From Owenia fusiformis (taxonomy: Eukaryota > Annelida > Polychaeta > Sabellida > Oweniidae), in contig CAIIXF020000002.1 of NCBI GenBank assembly GCA_903813345.2, positions 18,986,455 to 19,048,454 on the forward strand: a stretch of DNA of 62,000 nt. The letters run 5' to 3'. How positions within the stretch are numbered: position 1 is the stretch's first letter; each line of letters begins with the position of its first letter. This document shows positions 32,942 through 45,089 of the stretch, piece after piece. Both the position numbers and the translations under genes were made by a program. Below the pieces are notes generated by a model that saw only the letters and a program-made list of their open reading frames with translations, was not told the origin of the DNA and made no database searches.

Positions 32942-35900
32942 ATGATAGAGACAAATTGTCATTTCTATTTAAAGAAGCATAAGAATTACATGATTGACCC
33001 ACCTAGATATGTAAAGATTCTCAAATATGATGTAAGTAGCTCAGAATATACTTTTGTGCACAGTCAGAGAGAATGTTTCTGGCGAAATTCCGGGACTTCA
33101 AATACTTTTAAATATAGTTCCAGGGCAATTCGAAGAACGTATTAGATGTCCGTGCTTTTGTGTGCACATTTAATTTTTCAGTGGGTGATAATGCAGTGAG
33201 TTGGGTAGCCAGGATTTGTCTCAGGCCTGTCAACTCACAGATCCGGAGCCAGATCCAGACCCTATTGGTAGTAGGCTCAAAGGATAAATGGGGTGCCAAA
33301 AATGGCACATCAAAAAAATGACCACTCAAAAAATTACCCTCGTACCACAGGAACTGTATCAACACCTGACATCGATTGGTGGCCCAACCCGGAAGAATAA
33401 TACACAGACTATATCATAATTAGTAGAAGCTCATTCTATTTCATGTTTGACAATATTTCAGGTTTGGCAACATATGTCAGGTGTTGATACAGGTTCCTGT
33501 GCCTCGTACTGACCTTTTCCATCTGTCAGACATTGATTGATCAATATTTACCCTGTTATCTCTTCTTTATGTACCAGTTTGAATGGTTGCATGATATCCA
33601 TTATTGACGCTGTAATTTGAATTTTCCCGGGACATTTATTTCAAATTTTCAGAGCGTAAAGATAATTGAGTGCTTCGGTAATTTCCGGCACTGTCCGATG
33701 TTGTTCGTCTCTCAGATTACGTCACATCGCAACAAATAGCCAATGAAAGTAAAGGATCACGTAGCCTAACAAACCGTTGTTATTGTTTCTACATGAGTTT
33801 AAGTAACGTCTTGGGACTTTTCGGTAATCTCTTATGTGACGTCATCTGGAGTGGCGTCACATTCTCAGAAAAGGCATTTGACTTCAGGAATAAACATTTG
33901 AACAATGGAAATAGCCAAAGCACTCCATTAAATATACGCTCGCTCAGTACTGTCAACCCTCAAAGATTTTCTCGCGGGACAGATTTTTTAGACCCAGTGC
34001 CCCAAATTCGCGGGACAATTAAGGGATTTGCGTGAATGCGATAATAGGCCAAATTTTGATCAAATTCGCGGGATTTAGCATCTGACAAACACGCTAATTG
34101 AGGGACAGTTAACAGGGTAACCACCAAAGACTTCACCGAGGGACATATTTTTCAGACAAAGTGCCCCAAATTCGCGTGAGTTCCACCCAAATTTGCGGGA
34201 TGTCGTGGGACGTTCAAGGGATTTGCCTGATTGTGACTCAATATAAATTTCTCAAATCAAACTTTCAGATACTGATTAATCAAATATATAAATATATAAT
34301 GCAGTTAACTAAATAAACGTCAACACAATTTCACACAATACGCATGGGAACCTTATTAAACGTTATTGTAATTCATCAAAAACAAAAACTATGCTTCAGG
34401 TGTGAGTACTGTAATCCAACACGAAATTCAAAAATTCTGAACAATACTTTGTACTTATGGCATTCGTGACCAACTATGAAACGCTTACTCCCCATAGTGT
34501 TATATTAAAATGTAGACTATCCATATAAGGGTTCGATTAATCTACATCAAACTATAGGGAACCAGGTTACTTTTCGAGATAGCAGCATCCATTTATTGTA
34601 ACTCGCCTTTGCTAACATTTGCTCAGTTCTGAGATGGCCACACAGGTAGTAAAATGCCAACGTTGAACTATTTGTGACCTACATCCCTATTTTCGCAATT
34701 AAAATGAAAGTTGAACTCTTCATTATGTCCCCACCACATAGTGTGGGGCCATATTGTCGGCCTAGGCGCGTCCGTCTGTCCGTCCGTCCGTCTGTCCGTC
34801 CGTACGTCCGGGAGTTTTCTCCAAAACCGCTACAGATATTACCTTCAAATTTTCAGGAATAACTTATGAGTGCATACAGATGTGGATGAAAAAAATTTAA
34901 CTCGATACCAACTTCCTGTCAGCCATTTTGAAGTCAAATGCTAAAATCCTTGTCTGCAAACTTTAAGAAAAACGGCTTCACAGTTGCTTTTAAAACTTTA
35001 ACATCTTGTTCAGCTCACTTCATTCTAGATCTGATTAGGTTTTGGACCTGTTAGCTCAGTCATGTCAGCCATTTTGAATGTCTTAAGAAAAGTTAGCGCA
35101 CGATAATACTTTGTATCATATTGAATGGTGTTTTTGAGTTTTCATATTCTAACTATTTAGTAGCTTTATAAATAATTTCAGATGTACTTTGTTGTTAAAG
35201 CCTATGTTATTGTTAACAGTAGTTATATGTGATAATTTTGTAAAAAGAAATCAGCAAAAACTCATGATCACTTTTTTATTGTCGGCCATTTTGGATTTTT
35301 CCGTCCTAAAATCTTGTCTGTGGAGTCTTGTCTACGTGTTTTCAGGTGAACCGTTTGTTGGATCAATTCTAAATTTTCAGGGATGATTCTTAGTATAAAA
35401 ATCTAGATCTGATTAGTTTTTTGGCATTCTGGGTAATTGTCAAGGCAGCCATTTTGGATTTTCCGTCATAAAATATTGTCTGTAAAGTCTTGTCTACGCG
35501 TTTTCAGGTGAACCGTTTAGTAGATCAATTTCAAATTTTCAGGGATGATTCTTAGTATGAAAATCTAGATCTGATCAGTATTTGGGCATTCTGGGTAAAT
35601 GTCAAGGCAGCCATTTTGGATTTTCCATCCTAAAATCTTGTCTTTAGAGTTTTGTCTACGCATTTCCCAGTGAACCGTTTGGTAGATCCCCAATTGAAAA
35701 AAGCCTATGGAAAATCATCTCCAATTATCACCTAACTTACTATTGATAATTAGTTGAAAGTTAGGTGTAAAAATTCACATGCAAATGAGCTAATTATCAA
35801 CTTAATTAACGCTTAATTTGCAACTTAATTAACGATTAACTACCATCAATATGCAAATGAGCTATTTACGTTAATTAGTTGAAAGTTAGTTGTAAGTTTG

Positions 35901-38369
35901 ATGTAAGTTAATCTCTAATTATCACCTAACTTACTATTGATAATTAGTTGAAAGTTAGGTTAAAGTCAGATTTGTGACATCTCAAAAATGAATCGCTTCT
36001 TTTTTGCTTCCCTTCACTCGGAGATTTTTGCTTCATCTTGAACTATTTTGTGACGGAATATTCATCTTAATTCAACTTGAACTATTGAAATTTCACAGCA
36101 AGAGGAGGGAAAACCCCATGATTCAATTGATGACATAAGATTTCCTCCTTCGCACACCTTCTTTTGTCGAAAACGTACCCTCCATCTTGGTTTTTAAAGT
36201 TTTCAAATTGACCTAGATTTAAACCAATCAACGATCGACTCGCTAAACCAATCAGCGACGATGTCATCTCAATACAGATTTACATTATAAGCGTATGTCA
36301 TCTTTGAACCCTGGGGTTTCTCCCCCTCTTTTTTAATTCTATTTTGCAAATTTTTAAGATTCATGAAAAGCATGTGAAGACATCATTATTGCCATCAATA
36401 ACTAAAATCAGAACACAAACATTAGACTATAATGTTACATAATAAGGACGTAACAGATATAATCAAAAATATGTTTTGAAATGTCTTTGATCTAACAATC
36501 ATTATTTAGAAGAGCACATTTGGATTACTTGTGAAATATAGATAACCCATGTTAGTACCTAAATTGCATTCTAGGATTAATATTATATGATCTGATTCAA
36601 AAATTTTTAAATTCATAAACAATTTAGACAGAAGTGTGAATAAGATTTAACATACATTGTATTCATGTTCTACATACCCTTATGATAATGTTGACCAAAT
36701 TTCATGGTAGTATACGCACCATTCACGTTGTAATTCTCAATTTTATGAGAGAAATATCTCTCACATGTTTTCTTTTTCCACCATTTTGAAATTAAATTTA
36801 GGGGGTTTGTATTTCTAAATCATGGGCCTAATTTACGACTAATTATCATTAAAATCATCCTATATGTTAACTATCAACCAATAATCTACTTCAGACCAAA
36901 AATGTTTTAATTTACCACTAACTATCACCCTCAAACATTTCATATCTTAATTATCAACTAAAAATCATAAATCAGCATTATTGTAAGTTAATTTACGTTG
37001 AACTTGCTACTGATAATTAGGCCATAATTATCATTGATTTAATTAACGCTTAACTTTAATTCCAATTGCCAGCAGAATTGTTGATAATTAGTTGTAAATT
37101 AGTTGGTAATAAGTTGGTAATTAGTTTTATTTTTCACGATAATTTCAAATTTTCAGGGATGATTCTTAGTATGAAAATCTAGATCTGATCAGTTTTTTGG
37201 CATTCTGGATAAATGTCAAGGCAGCCATTTTGGATTTTCCGTCTTAAAATCCTGCCCGTTAAGTCTTGTCTACGCGTTTTTAGGTGAACCGTTTTGTAGA
37301 TCAATTTCAAATTTTCAGGGTTGATTCTTAGTATGAAAATCTAGATCTGATCAGTTTTTTGGCATTCTGGATAAATGTCAAGGCAGCCATTTTGGATTTT
37401 CCGTCTTAAAATCCTGCCCGTTAAGTCTTGTCTACGCGTTTTTAGGTGAACCGTTTTGTAGATCAATTTCAAATTTTCAGGGATGATTCTTAGTATGAAA
37501 ATCTAGATCTGATTAGTTTTTTGGCATTCTGGATAAATGTCAAGGCAGCCATTTTGGATTTTCCATCTTAAAATCCTGCCCGTAAAGTCTTGTCTACGCG
37601 TTTTTAGGTGAACCGTTTTGTAGATCAATTTCAAATTTTCAGGGATGATTCTTAGTATGAAAATCTAGATCTGATTAGTTCTTTGGCATTCTAGGTAAAT
37701 TTTAAGGTGGCCATTTTGGATTTTCCGTCATCAAATTGTGTCGGTAAAGTCTTGTCTACTCATTTTTAGGATAACCATTTGACAGGATCACCCATAGGTG
37801 GGGACATTTTGTACACATTTGTGTTCTTGTTTTTGTTTTGATACCAAATAACTAGGTACTTAAGAAGCCAACTATGGCGTTATTTGGATCAAAATCACAG
37901 TTTTTTTTAAATGGACTATATGGGGGTCATACCTTTTGGCGGATGTATCTTGTCCTTGATTATATTTATTGAGCCTAGACACTACTGAAGAAGTGGTCAT
38001 CTGACAGGGGTCCGTGTGTCAACTGTTCCTTATTTGCGTATTTGTCAAGCATTAGCTTAATAAACTGAAGTCTCGCCAGTTTTTTTTTGCCTGGCAGAAT
38101 ATGTTAGATCTAGTCTATTGCCAAGCAAAAATATTTCAGGAGAAAAATAGATCTCCAAAGATTATTCATTTTACTGATAGTTTTCCTCTTTTGATAGTCC
38201 ACTGAAATCATGGTGTTGGTTTTCCCCTCGTTTCATTTTTACGAATAAAAATAACCCAAATCAATGCATTTGAACTTTCTCAATGATCATTAAAATAAAT
38301 TTCTTTCAGTTGCAGAGTGAGAAAGTAGCAACCAGGCCTCTTATTCCTGCTGACTGTACCTGTAAATGA
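32942..38369 (+). CDS. Tentative small plus-strand gene divergent from MSL3
   Basis: A first exon at 32942-33031 starts ATG in a good context (ccaaaATGa), reads 30 codons (including FYLKKHKNYMIDPPRYVK) and ends at an excellent donor, GAT|GTAAGT, in phase 0. About 5.3 kb on, an acceptor (TTTCTTTCAG) opens a 19-codon exon, 38310-38369, ending ADCTCK and TGA, also phase 0. Joined directly they would give 49 aa; exons between them may have been missed. Later splice-like exons at about 38654-38762 and 39302-39735 with AATAAA at 39724 could be untranslated parts of the same transcript. I recognise no family. The head-to-head position with MSL3 is the best support. Confidence 0.3.
33338..33508. repeat. 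Inverted repeat, 33-bp arms
   Basis: 'ctcgtaccacaggaactgta' at 33340 is matched in inverse by 'tacaggttcctgtgcctcgt' near 33488. The arms extend to 'tcaacacctgac' / 'gtcaggtgttga'. Confidence 0.7.
33900..34230 (+). repeat. Diverged direct duplication, 'agtgccccaaattcgcg' type
   Basis: Two blocks sharing 'gggacag/cat-ttttt-agac', 'gtgccccaaattcgcg' and 'aagggatttgc' lie about 185 bp apart. Non-coding. Confidence 0.55.
34720..37815 (+). mobile_element. GTCCCCACC-ended repeat element with about 165-bp tandem units
   Basis: The left end 'tatgtccccaccacatagtg' is followed by a (tccg)n tract. The right end is 'ataggtggggacattttgt', inverted to the left end. Inside are six or more tandem units of about 165 bp containing 'gatgattcttagtatgaaaa' (near 35381, 35544, 37157, 37321, 37487, 37651). 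Units 2 and 3 are separated by a 1.45-kb insertion at about 35688-37135. Non-coding. The ends parallel those of the GTCACCACC family. Confidence 0.75.
35688..37135. mobile_element. AT-rich insertion inside the GTCCCCACC element
   Basis: Interrupts a tandem unit between 'tagatc' and 'aatttcaaattttc'. It is made of many 'taattagttg', 'caacttaattaacg' and 'gataatta' motifs in both orientations, so it could fold extensively. No gene seen. Confidence 0.55.
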
Positions 38370-39735
38370 TGCTAACTGGAAGGCAGTGATACTGATACTG
38401 TTTCAGTAACATGTGATTCCTGAGGTATGTGTACAATGTTAAATAGTGATATACAATAACACTGCCTTACAATATTAAAAGATTAAGGGTATACTGTTAG
38501 TAATTCATTTGCCCAAGCCTAATAAAATAAATCTCCCAAGTATATGTACAGTTAGGTATTTGCATGACACCACATTTAACACTGATTCAAGAACTAGATT
38601 CTAAAATGCTTTTATATTTTCTGAACAAGATCATTTTAATATTATGGTTGCAGGAGTCAACATCCTGGAGTCCATTGCATTGAGCCCTATGACTCTTTTC
38701 TACAATATGATATGATCTGACCTGCTGCAGTTTCATGATACTGTATTACAAACAATCTTTGAGGTATGTATGATATATATTAAATTTAAACATAGAATAC
38801 ATGATATGTCAATGCATGCATGATACAGGTATGAATTGTGTACCTCTTATTCAGTGTGGTCCAGAAACTTTTTATACTTTTAATGCTGTGACTTCGGAAT
38901 TCCGGGCTTCATTTCTGCAGCTGCTTGAGTCTAGGTGTCCCGAAGTCCTTCAGCACACATTAATTTAAAACAAGTTTTATAGAACGTTTGAGACATTCTA
39001 AAATATCTTTGATTATTTCTCATGACACCACATATCCAAGCCAGTTACACTACTGAGATATCATCTTTATTATTAAAAGTGCATACAAGACATAAATATC
39101 AAATGTGTGATACTTGAAAATGGTATTTTGACTACAAAAATACAATACACTGTAGCTGCATTTATTTGAAAGACATAATATGAGCCATAAAATGTTCATA
39201 ATTTTCATCTAATCATGATTATTTGATTTTTTGTAATTGATAGAGAAAATGAGCTTGTATGTATTTTCTAATACTAATTCTGTAATGAAACTTATATTTT
39301 CAGTAATGATTGCAACTTTGAACGTTGGATGAGACTGCTACAGGGGAATGCCCATATTTTAGAGCTGCATCTTGCATTTTAATGCTGTTAAATTGTTTCA
39401 GGTCACGGCACATTCTGCTCTCATTCCTATCAGCTTCATATCAGCATCTACCTGCTACATATTGGATGTTTGTGGATTAAAAACATGTCACCAAGAATCT
39501 TGAAGTAGGACTTCAAAACAACATTATTTAAGAATGTGATAGATGGTGTCAACAAGATAGTATCTTAATTACATTGAGTATAAACTGATAAAGACATTCT
39601 ACAGGGACTTTAATTAAGCCACCTCCAGAAGGTACAAGATCTGATGCTTCCCACCTTGCACCTCACAGTGTGATCTTAGTGTAGTTTCAGTTGTATTTGA
39701 TGACAGTTGTAGTCTTAAAATGAAATAAATGATTA
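38310..39735 (+). ncRNA. Possible spliced 3' UTR or long non-coding RNA exons
   Basis: Segments with intron-like borders follow one another: 38310-38424 (TTTCAG... |GTATGTG), 38654-38762 (TTGCAG... |GTATGTA), and 39302 to about 39735 (TTTTCAG, AATAAA at 39724-39729). Apart from the first 19 codons none has an open frame. Either the untranslated end of the gene starting at 32942 or an independent transcript. Confidence 0.25.
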
Positions 39736-39839
39736 ATGATTTCCCTGATAAGTACATTTCTTGTGTCAGTGCTATCCAGTGAGCCTTTTTAGCATTACTT
39801 GGCCTCATTTTTTGATTAAAAGACCAAATTATCAAGAGA

Positions 39840-42300
39840 TTGGCATTACATTTTCAAAATTTGGGCCCAATTTGGGGTTTTGCGCGCCAAAATATTAGAC
39901 AGATTGAAGCGATGGTTTTCTTCAAAATTATTTATCCCAAAGCAGGCCATAGCCAGTATTTTCCAGGAATGCTCAGAATGTTGAAAAACTGCATGATTTT
40001 GAAAAAACCTTTTGGCCAGGGCGTGAAACTAAATGTGAACACTGCCCAGGCCCTTGGCTGGGGAAGGGGTTGAACTCCCCCTCCCCCAGCCAAAAATTAT
40101 TTTCTTTTTCTCCCTTTTGAGCCAAAGTTGTCAATAGAATGCCCATGAATATTTAGAAAGTGAACCCCCTCCCCCTTAGCAAAGGCTGGCTACGGCCTGC
40201 TGCGCGTTAATGAGATATAGGGTAAACTCGTATAATGGTCAACTATGAGAATCACTTCCACAGTTTCCAACCTGTACAATTCATTCATTCCCGGTAAAAA
40301 CGTGATAATGCACTAGACGAAATGCGAATAATGGACAACTATCGTAAAAACGAACCTGACCTGACATGGGGGGGGGGGGGCTGTAAGGAGTGGCCACTCC
40401 CCTAGAAAATGTTACACTTTTGAAATGCTATTTGGTGCTTTCTGGGCTTTATGCGTCTATAAAAAATGTGAAATCTCTTTCACCTTTTTCTGGGGGAGGG
40501 GGGGTGCCAACGAGGATGAGAGGGTAGTTGCACAGGAAAATTAAATAATTCAAGATGCTGTCAAGAAAATGTCTGAAACAAAACATGAATTTCAGAATTT
40601 TTCAATTGTTTTGTTGGGGATGTGACGGGTACCCCCATAAATGTTGGGTTATTTTGAGGTTTTTTTATATTTAGGACATTTTTTGTTTCTCAAGTAACAA
40701 ATGTCCGATTTATAAAAAATCCTCAAAATAACCCCACATTTATGGGGGTAGTGACGGGTGGCTACTCCTAGATCATTTTACAATTTTAAGATGATATTTG
40801 GTGCTTTCTGGGCACTTTTAAAGTGTATGAGTCACTAAAAAAAAGTTAACTATTAGTTGCAAAGGAAAATTAAATAATTCAAGATGCGGTGTGGTTAATT
40901 CTGAGAACTTTTAATGTGTTTGATCAACATTCGTAAGCACCAATCAGTATTTGACTATTTGCGTCGCGCTTTATGTAAACGCAGACGCAACAATATGCTA
41001 ATTGCACTTAATAGGAGATCGCAAATAACTTGGAAACGCGGGAAATTTAAACTTAGAGATCAAATGTTTATTACACGTTGCACGAAACTGGAGACAATTA
41101 GCGTAACATTATGGTGTCAAAATACCAAAACAAAACAATGAGCAGTATAGGGAGCAAACAGCTTTATAACGTCAAAAACGACGAGCGTTACATTTTTTCA
41201 AATTAGTCAACCTAAAAATAAATTATCCTTATTCACACACTACCCTACCTCGATAGCGCATGCGCGAATATTTTGGCTTTCAATCAGGTCGCTTTTGAGT
41301 ATATCGACTGCTTAGTGAAAAGGTTAATACGTTTGGTGCTCGGAGTGAGTCAATATTGCTATTCGCTGAACTTCAGTGGTGCAATAGTGAAGTCCATGTC
41401 CCAAGTTATATGATAGTTGAAGAAATAATGTAAATAATATCGTTTTAAATTTTAAAATATTTGATATGTCATAGTACACGGTACACAGCTGCAAAAGTTG
41501 ATCAATACAGGGTACAAGGAATGTAAATTGTTCAATAGTACAGGGAGCGAGAAAGTAAGCTGATTATACAGACATATACTATGTCCCGATCTCGATATAT
41601 TTACGTTGCAAACAGTGAAAATAATACCCGCCTGTTGATGCTCTGAGGTGTCATCAATTGTTATTTATTCCAAATAAAGTAAACATTATTTAGTAGATTT
41701 AGACACGGGCTTTCAGGTCGTAAATGCATTTTAGTCATTAAATTAACAAGAACGCTAGATTATACGTGTTACTAGGGTATCAAATTGAAATAAAATAACG
41801 AAATTAAATATAAACACGTAAGTGATAAATGACTATTGGCTATCAGGATTAATGACTATCCGCTATTCAGAATAATTAAAATTGCGTGAACTACATGTAA
41901 AAAATCTTTCTATATAACCCCTTGAATGGTCTAATTCACTACCGTCCTAAAAAAACGATAATTTAAAATAGTTTGTTCAAAATACCATCATGCCACGACA
42001 TTTTATCTTCATGATTTGCTGTAGAGGTGATATGACGTCGTATTTCTCTATTATTGTAAAAAAAACTAATACCAGATCGATGTAGTCTTATATGACGTGT
42101 TGAATGTCAGATGTTTTTGGATGGTATCTGCTCCAGTGATTTTGCATTTAATCATGAAACGCTCATCACAAGACACCTCGAAACAAACATTATCCTCCTT
42201 GTGACAAGAGGAAAAATGTTTCACAATATGTTATGCCTTACGGCAAAGTAAAGATACATTTCTGGGACGACTATTTTGCATCTTAAGATTTTAGAAAAAA
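39840..42300. other. Non-coding with G/C tracts and duplicated blocks
   Basis: About 39940-40195 is a same-strand relative of the repeat at 15950-16150. Blocks at 40370-40560 and 40745-40890 are diverged copies ('atttggtgctttctgggc', 'aaaattaaataattcaagat'). They flank the hairpin at 40630-40750. No supported gene. Confidence 0.5.
40630..40750. repeat. Hairpin with arms of about 58 bp
   Basis: 'tacccccataaatgttgggt' at 40630 is answered in inverse by 'accccacatttatgggggta' ending 40750, with the pairing continuing to a short central loop. Confidence 0.85.
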
Positions 42301-44470
42301 AATTAATTCACAAAAGTACAGTTGAATAACATACTGGAAAACGTATCCACATATAACACGATGGCAAGCAGTTTAAATAACAGTTTACTGGGGTTTTGTT
42401 ACATATCAATGTAACATTTTCGAAGGGAAACTTACATGCTCCCTGTACATTGACAGATTTACTGAAATGTATCGTGTATTGCATTAAGTTTTGCTCCACT
42501 GCGCCCACTATTATCTATCTTTGCCTATAGTGGTTTTTTGCCAACAATATTCTACAAACTGCTTGATGAATCAATTCTATGTCTGGTAGAACACTAAAAA
42601 TAAATGTAAAATGTATTTTACGTTCAGAAATATGGAATTAAACCCACGTCCTCCATTTGCAACTTAGCTGTACCCTGTTTCCCTTTTAAACGTGGTCACG
42701 TGGTAGGGTAGTGTGATTCAATCATGATAAAATTCACAGGGTAACAAGATCTCGAGGACAATGTTTCTTAAATGTTTTTGAATTTTGAAAAATGGTCAGG
42801 AAATCGTTTTGAGGCGTTAGTAAAAATTGATACGTGTGGAATTTTGGGTAAAAAATCGATGCGTTAATTACATTTTTTCAAGTCTCGAAAATCAGCTCTT
42901 ATCTGATAACGGCCACGATGCCAATATGTTAAAACGGCCACAATGCCGATGGCAATAATGCCAAAAAACCTCCATCCTCGACTCCCAACCTCGTTGCTGA
43001 TTTACAATGTTAAATGTCCTCAAGACATCAATTACGCACTGCGTTTTTAAATATTTCAAGTTAAAACATCGAAATCAAAACAACCCAAAAGTAATGATCA
43101 ACTGATAGTAATGATCATTTGGAGGCAAACTGCCGTCGGGAAGATGATCCATCCACTAGAAGACAAGCCACTCGCTGGAAGATGATCCACTATCCACAAT
43201 GTATCCTAATGATGCATGGACGAGGATGTCATTCTTGTTATTTTTCTTAATCTCTCTGGACATTGTGGGATCCACAGCCTTTACTATCCTTTTGGAATAG
43301 TTCTCAAAAGTGTTAGGTAAAGAGGGACTCTGATAAATCAGAATGCTCTCTGGACGTTCTCTCAATTTGGCCTTGATCACTCGATTATAATAATGCTAGC
43401 TTTTGAAGTAACAATTTGTCAAATAATTCAGCAATGTTTTGATTCTTAGGTAACTGTACAGTGTACTTACTCAGCAATGATTTGATTTTTTATGCCACCA
43501 CCAGAACTAGTGACATATTCTATTCACAAACTATTTTATGGACAAAACTTCTTCTTGGATTGTGGTCAGCAATTAGTATTCGCCTAATGTTACAGATGGC
43601 ATCCTTAACAAATGGGCAATGGTGACATTTTGCATGTTAATACCGTTGTCTTAAAAGCTATATGTAAACTTATTCATATCTGAAAATGGCCATTCAAGAG
43701 AGATGGGTATATATATTTCCTTATCACTTTTAAGGGAAAAGTCAAATCATTGCTGACTCTTTTCCTTTTTTATATAAGTACTTTTAGGTCGCAACAATTT
43801 CTACCCTGTTTGTGGAGTGTCAGAAAAGATCGGCAATCTGCGTCAGCTGTTTGCAGTGTCTGTACCTATATAGCATATCATTACTGCTTCTGGTGATAGG
43901 AACAACTAAAGTAGCAACACGAATTTTGCACCCAAAGAGGTGAGTATAGCTATAGTGTGGAGCCAACTTGAAGATAATATGGATACATAACCTTGGCTTT
44001 GAATATCAAATTGACATAAACAAATTCACATAAACAAAATTAGATAAAATAATGAATAACATTATTATTATGCAGGGCAACCCAATATTCAACAACAATT
44101 TGATAATGTGTATATTTGAAATGGGGAGGGTGGTGTTTAAATTACCATTGTTTGCTTGTGAAGGTTATTTTGTTAGCTGTTTGATACTTTCCTTTGATAC
44201 TTAAGCATTTTAACTTACATTAGTAAAATTTGATTTTTGTTCAAAATAATTAACTAAATGTTAAATTGGCATTTTTTGGTGTTAATGCCTTCTCCTCTAT
44301 AGTGACGAGTAAAATATACTCATCTTTTAAACATTTCTCTGAAAATCATTGTTGATTTTTTCTTTATTTTGTGTGCTTTCAGATGATTTTATGGTCTTAG
44401 CAGTCCTTCCCTTAGAGGGAATAACATGATGTCATATTTTGGTGCTGTGCCACTTAAGACTCTGTTACAG
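42301..44470. other. No supported gene; one protein-like minus ORF and a repeat copy
   Basis: A 74-codon minus frame at 43380-43156 reads as plausible protein (LRERPESILIYQSPSLPN; DPTMSREIKK) but begins at GTG and has no recognised domain or clear splice sites. A GTCACCACC-family copy lies at 43492-43645. Confidence 0.35.
43492..43645. mobile_element. GTCACCACC-family element, copy near 43.5 kb
   Basis: Starts 'tgccaccaccagaactagtg' and ends 'aatggtgacattttgcatg', with a 'cctaatgttacagatggcat' interior resembling the other copies. Confidence 0.5.
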
Positions 44471-45085
44471 TAGACTACAGTGATGGTGGATCTTAGTTAT
44501 GGACTGCTATTACATACTGTGTGCACTCGTTACCTTTGCGAAAACAACATAATTAAACTCTTGTGTGGCGCCATCAAAGACTCTGTTACCTACACTGTAG
44601 ACTGTAATGATGGTAGAACTTTGTTATGGACTGCTGTTACATATTGTGTGCACTCGTTACCTTTGCAAAAACAGCGTGTGGCGCCACCAATGACTCTGTT
44701 ACCTAGGCTGTAATGATGATGTAACTTAGTTATGGACTGCTATCATATATTGTGCACAATCCTAACCTCGAAGAGAACAACATTATCAAATTATTATATG
44801 GCACCACTAATTACTTTGTTACCTAGACTACAATGGTGGTAGAACTTATCATGTTGCGTGCAACCCTAACCTTGGAGAGAACGTACATCATTATCGTATT
44901 CTACTGTGGAATCACTAATGACTGTAAGCTATAGACCTAGACTACAATGGTGCTGAAACTTACGTATATTGTCTGCAATCCTAATCTTGGAGAGACCAAC
45001 ATTATCATACTCATCTGTGACACCACTTATGACTTTGTTACCAGACGGTAATGATGGTGGTACGTAGTCATTGACTGGGATTACA
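44400..45085 (+). repeat. Degenerate tandem array, unit about 145 bp
   Basis: About five units share 'actctgttacctagactgta', 'gatggtagaacttagttatg', 'tattgtgtgca' and 'gtggcgccaccaatgact'. Divergence increases rightward. The open frame at 44480-44713 is an accident of the repeat. Confidence 0.75.
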
Positions 45086-45089
45086 TATT

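Noticed and set aside
34740-34815. (TCCG)n tract as a coding or telomeric repeat
   Set aside because: It is an imperfect short simple repeat just inside a transposon-like end and matches no telomere motif.
44480-44713. 77-codon plus-strand ORF
   Set aside because: Runs through the 145-bp tandem array and repeats with it; no independent support.
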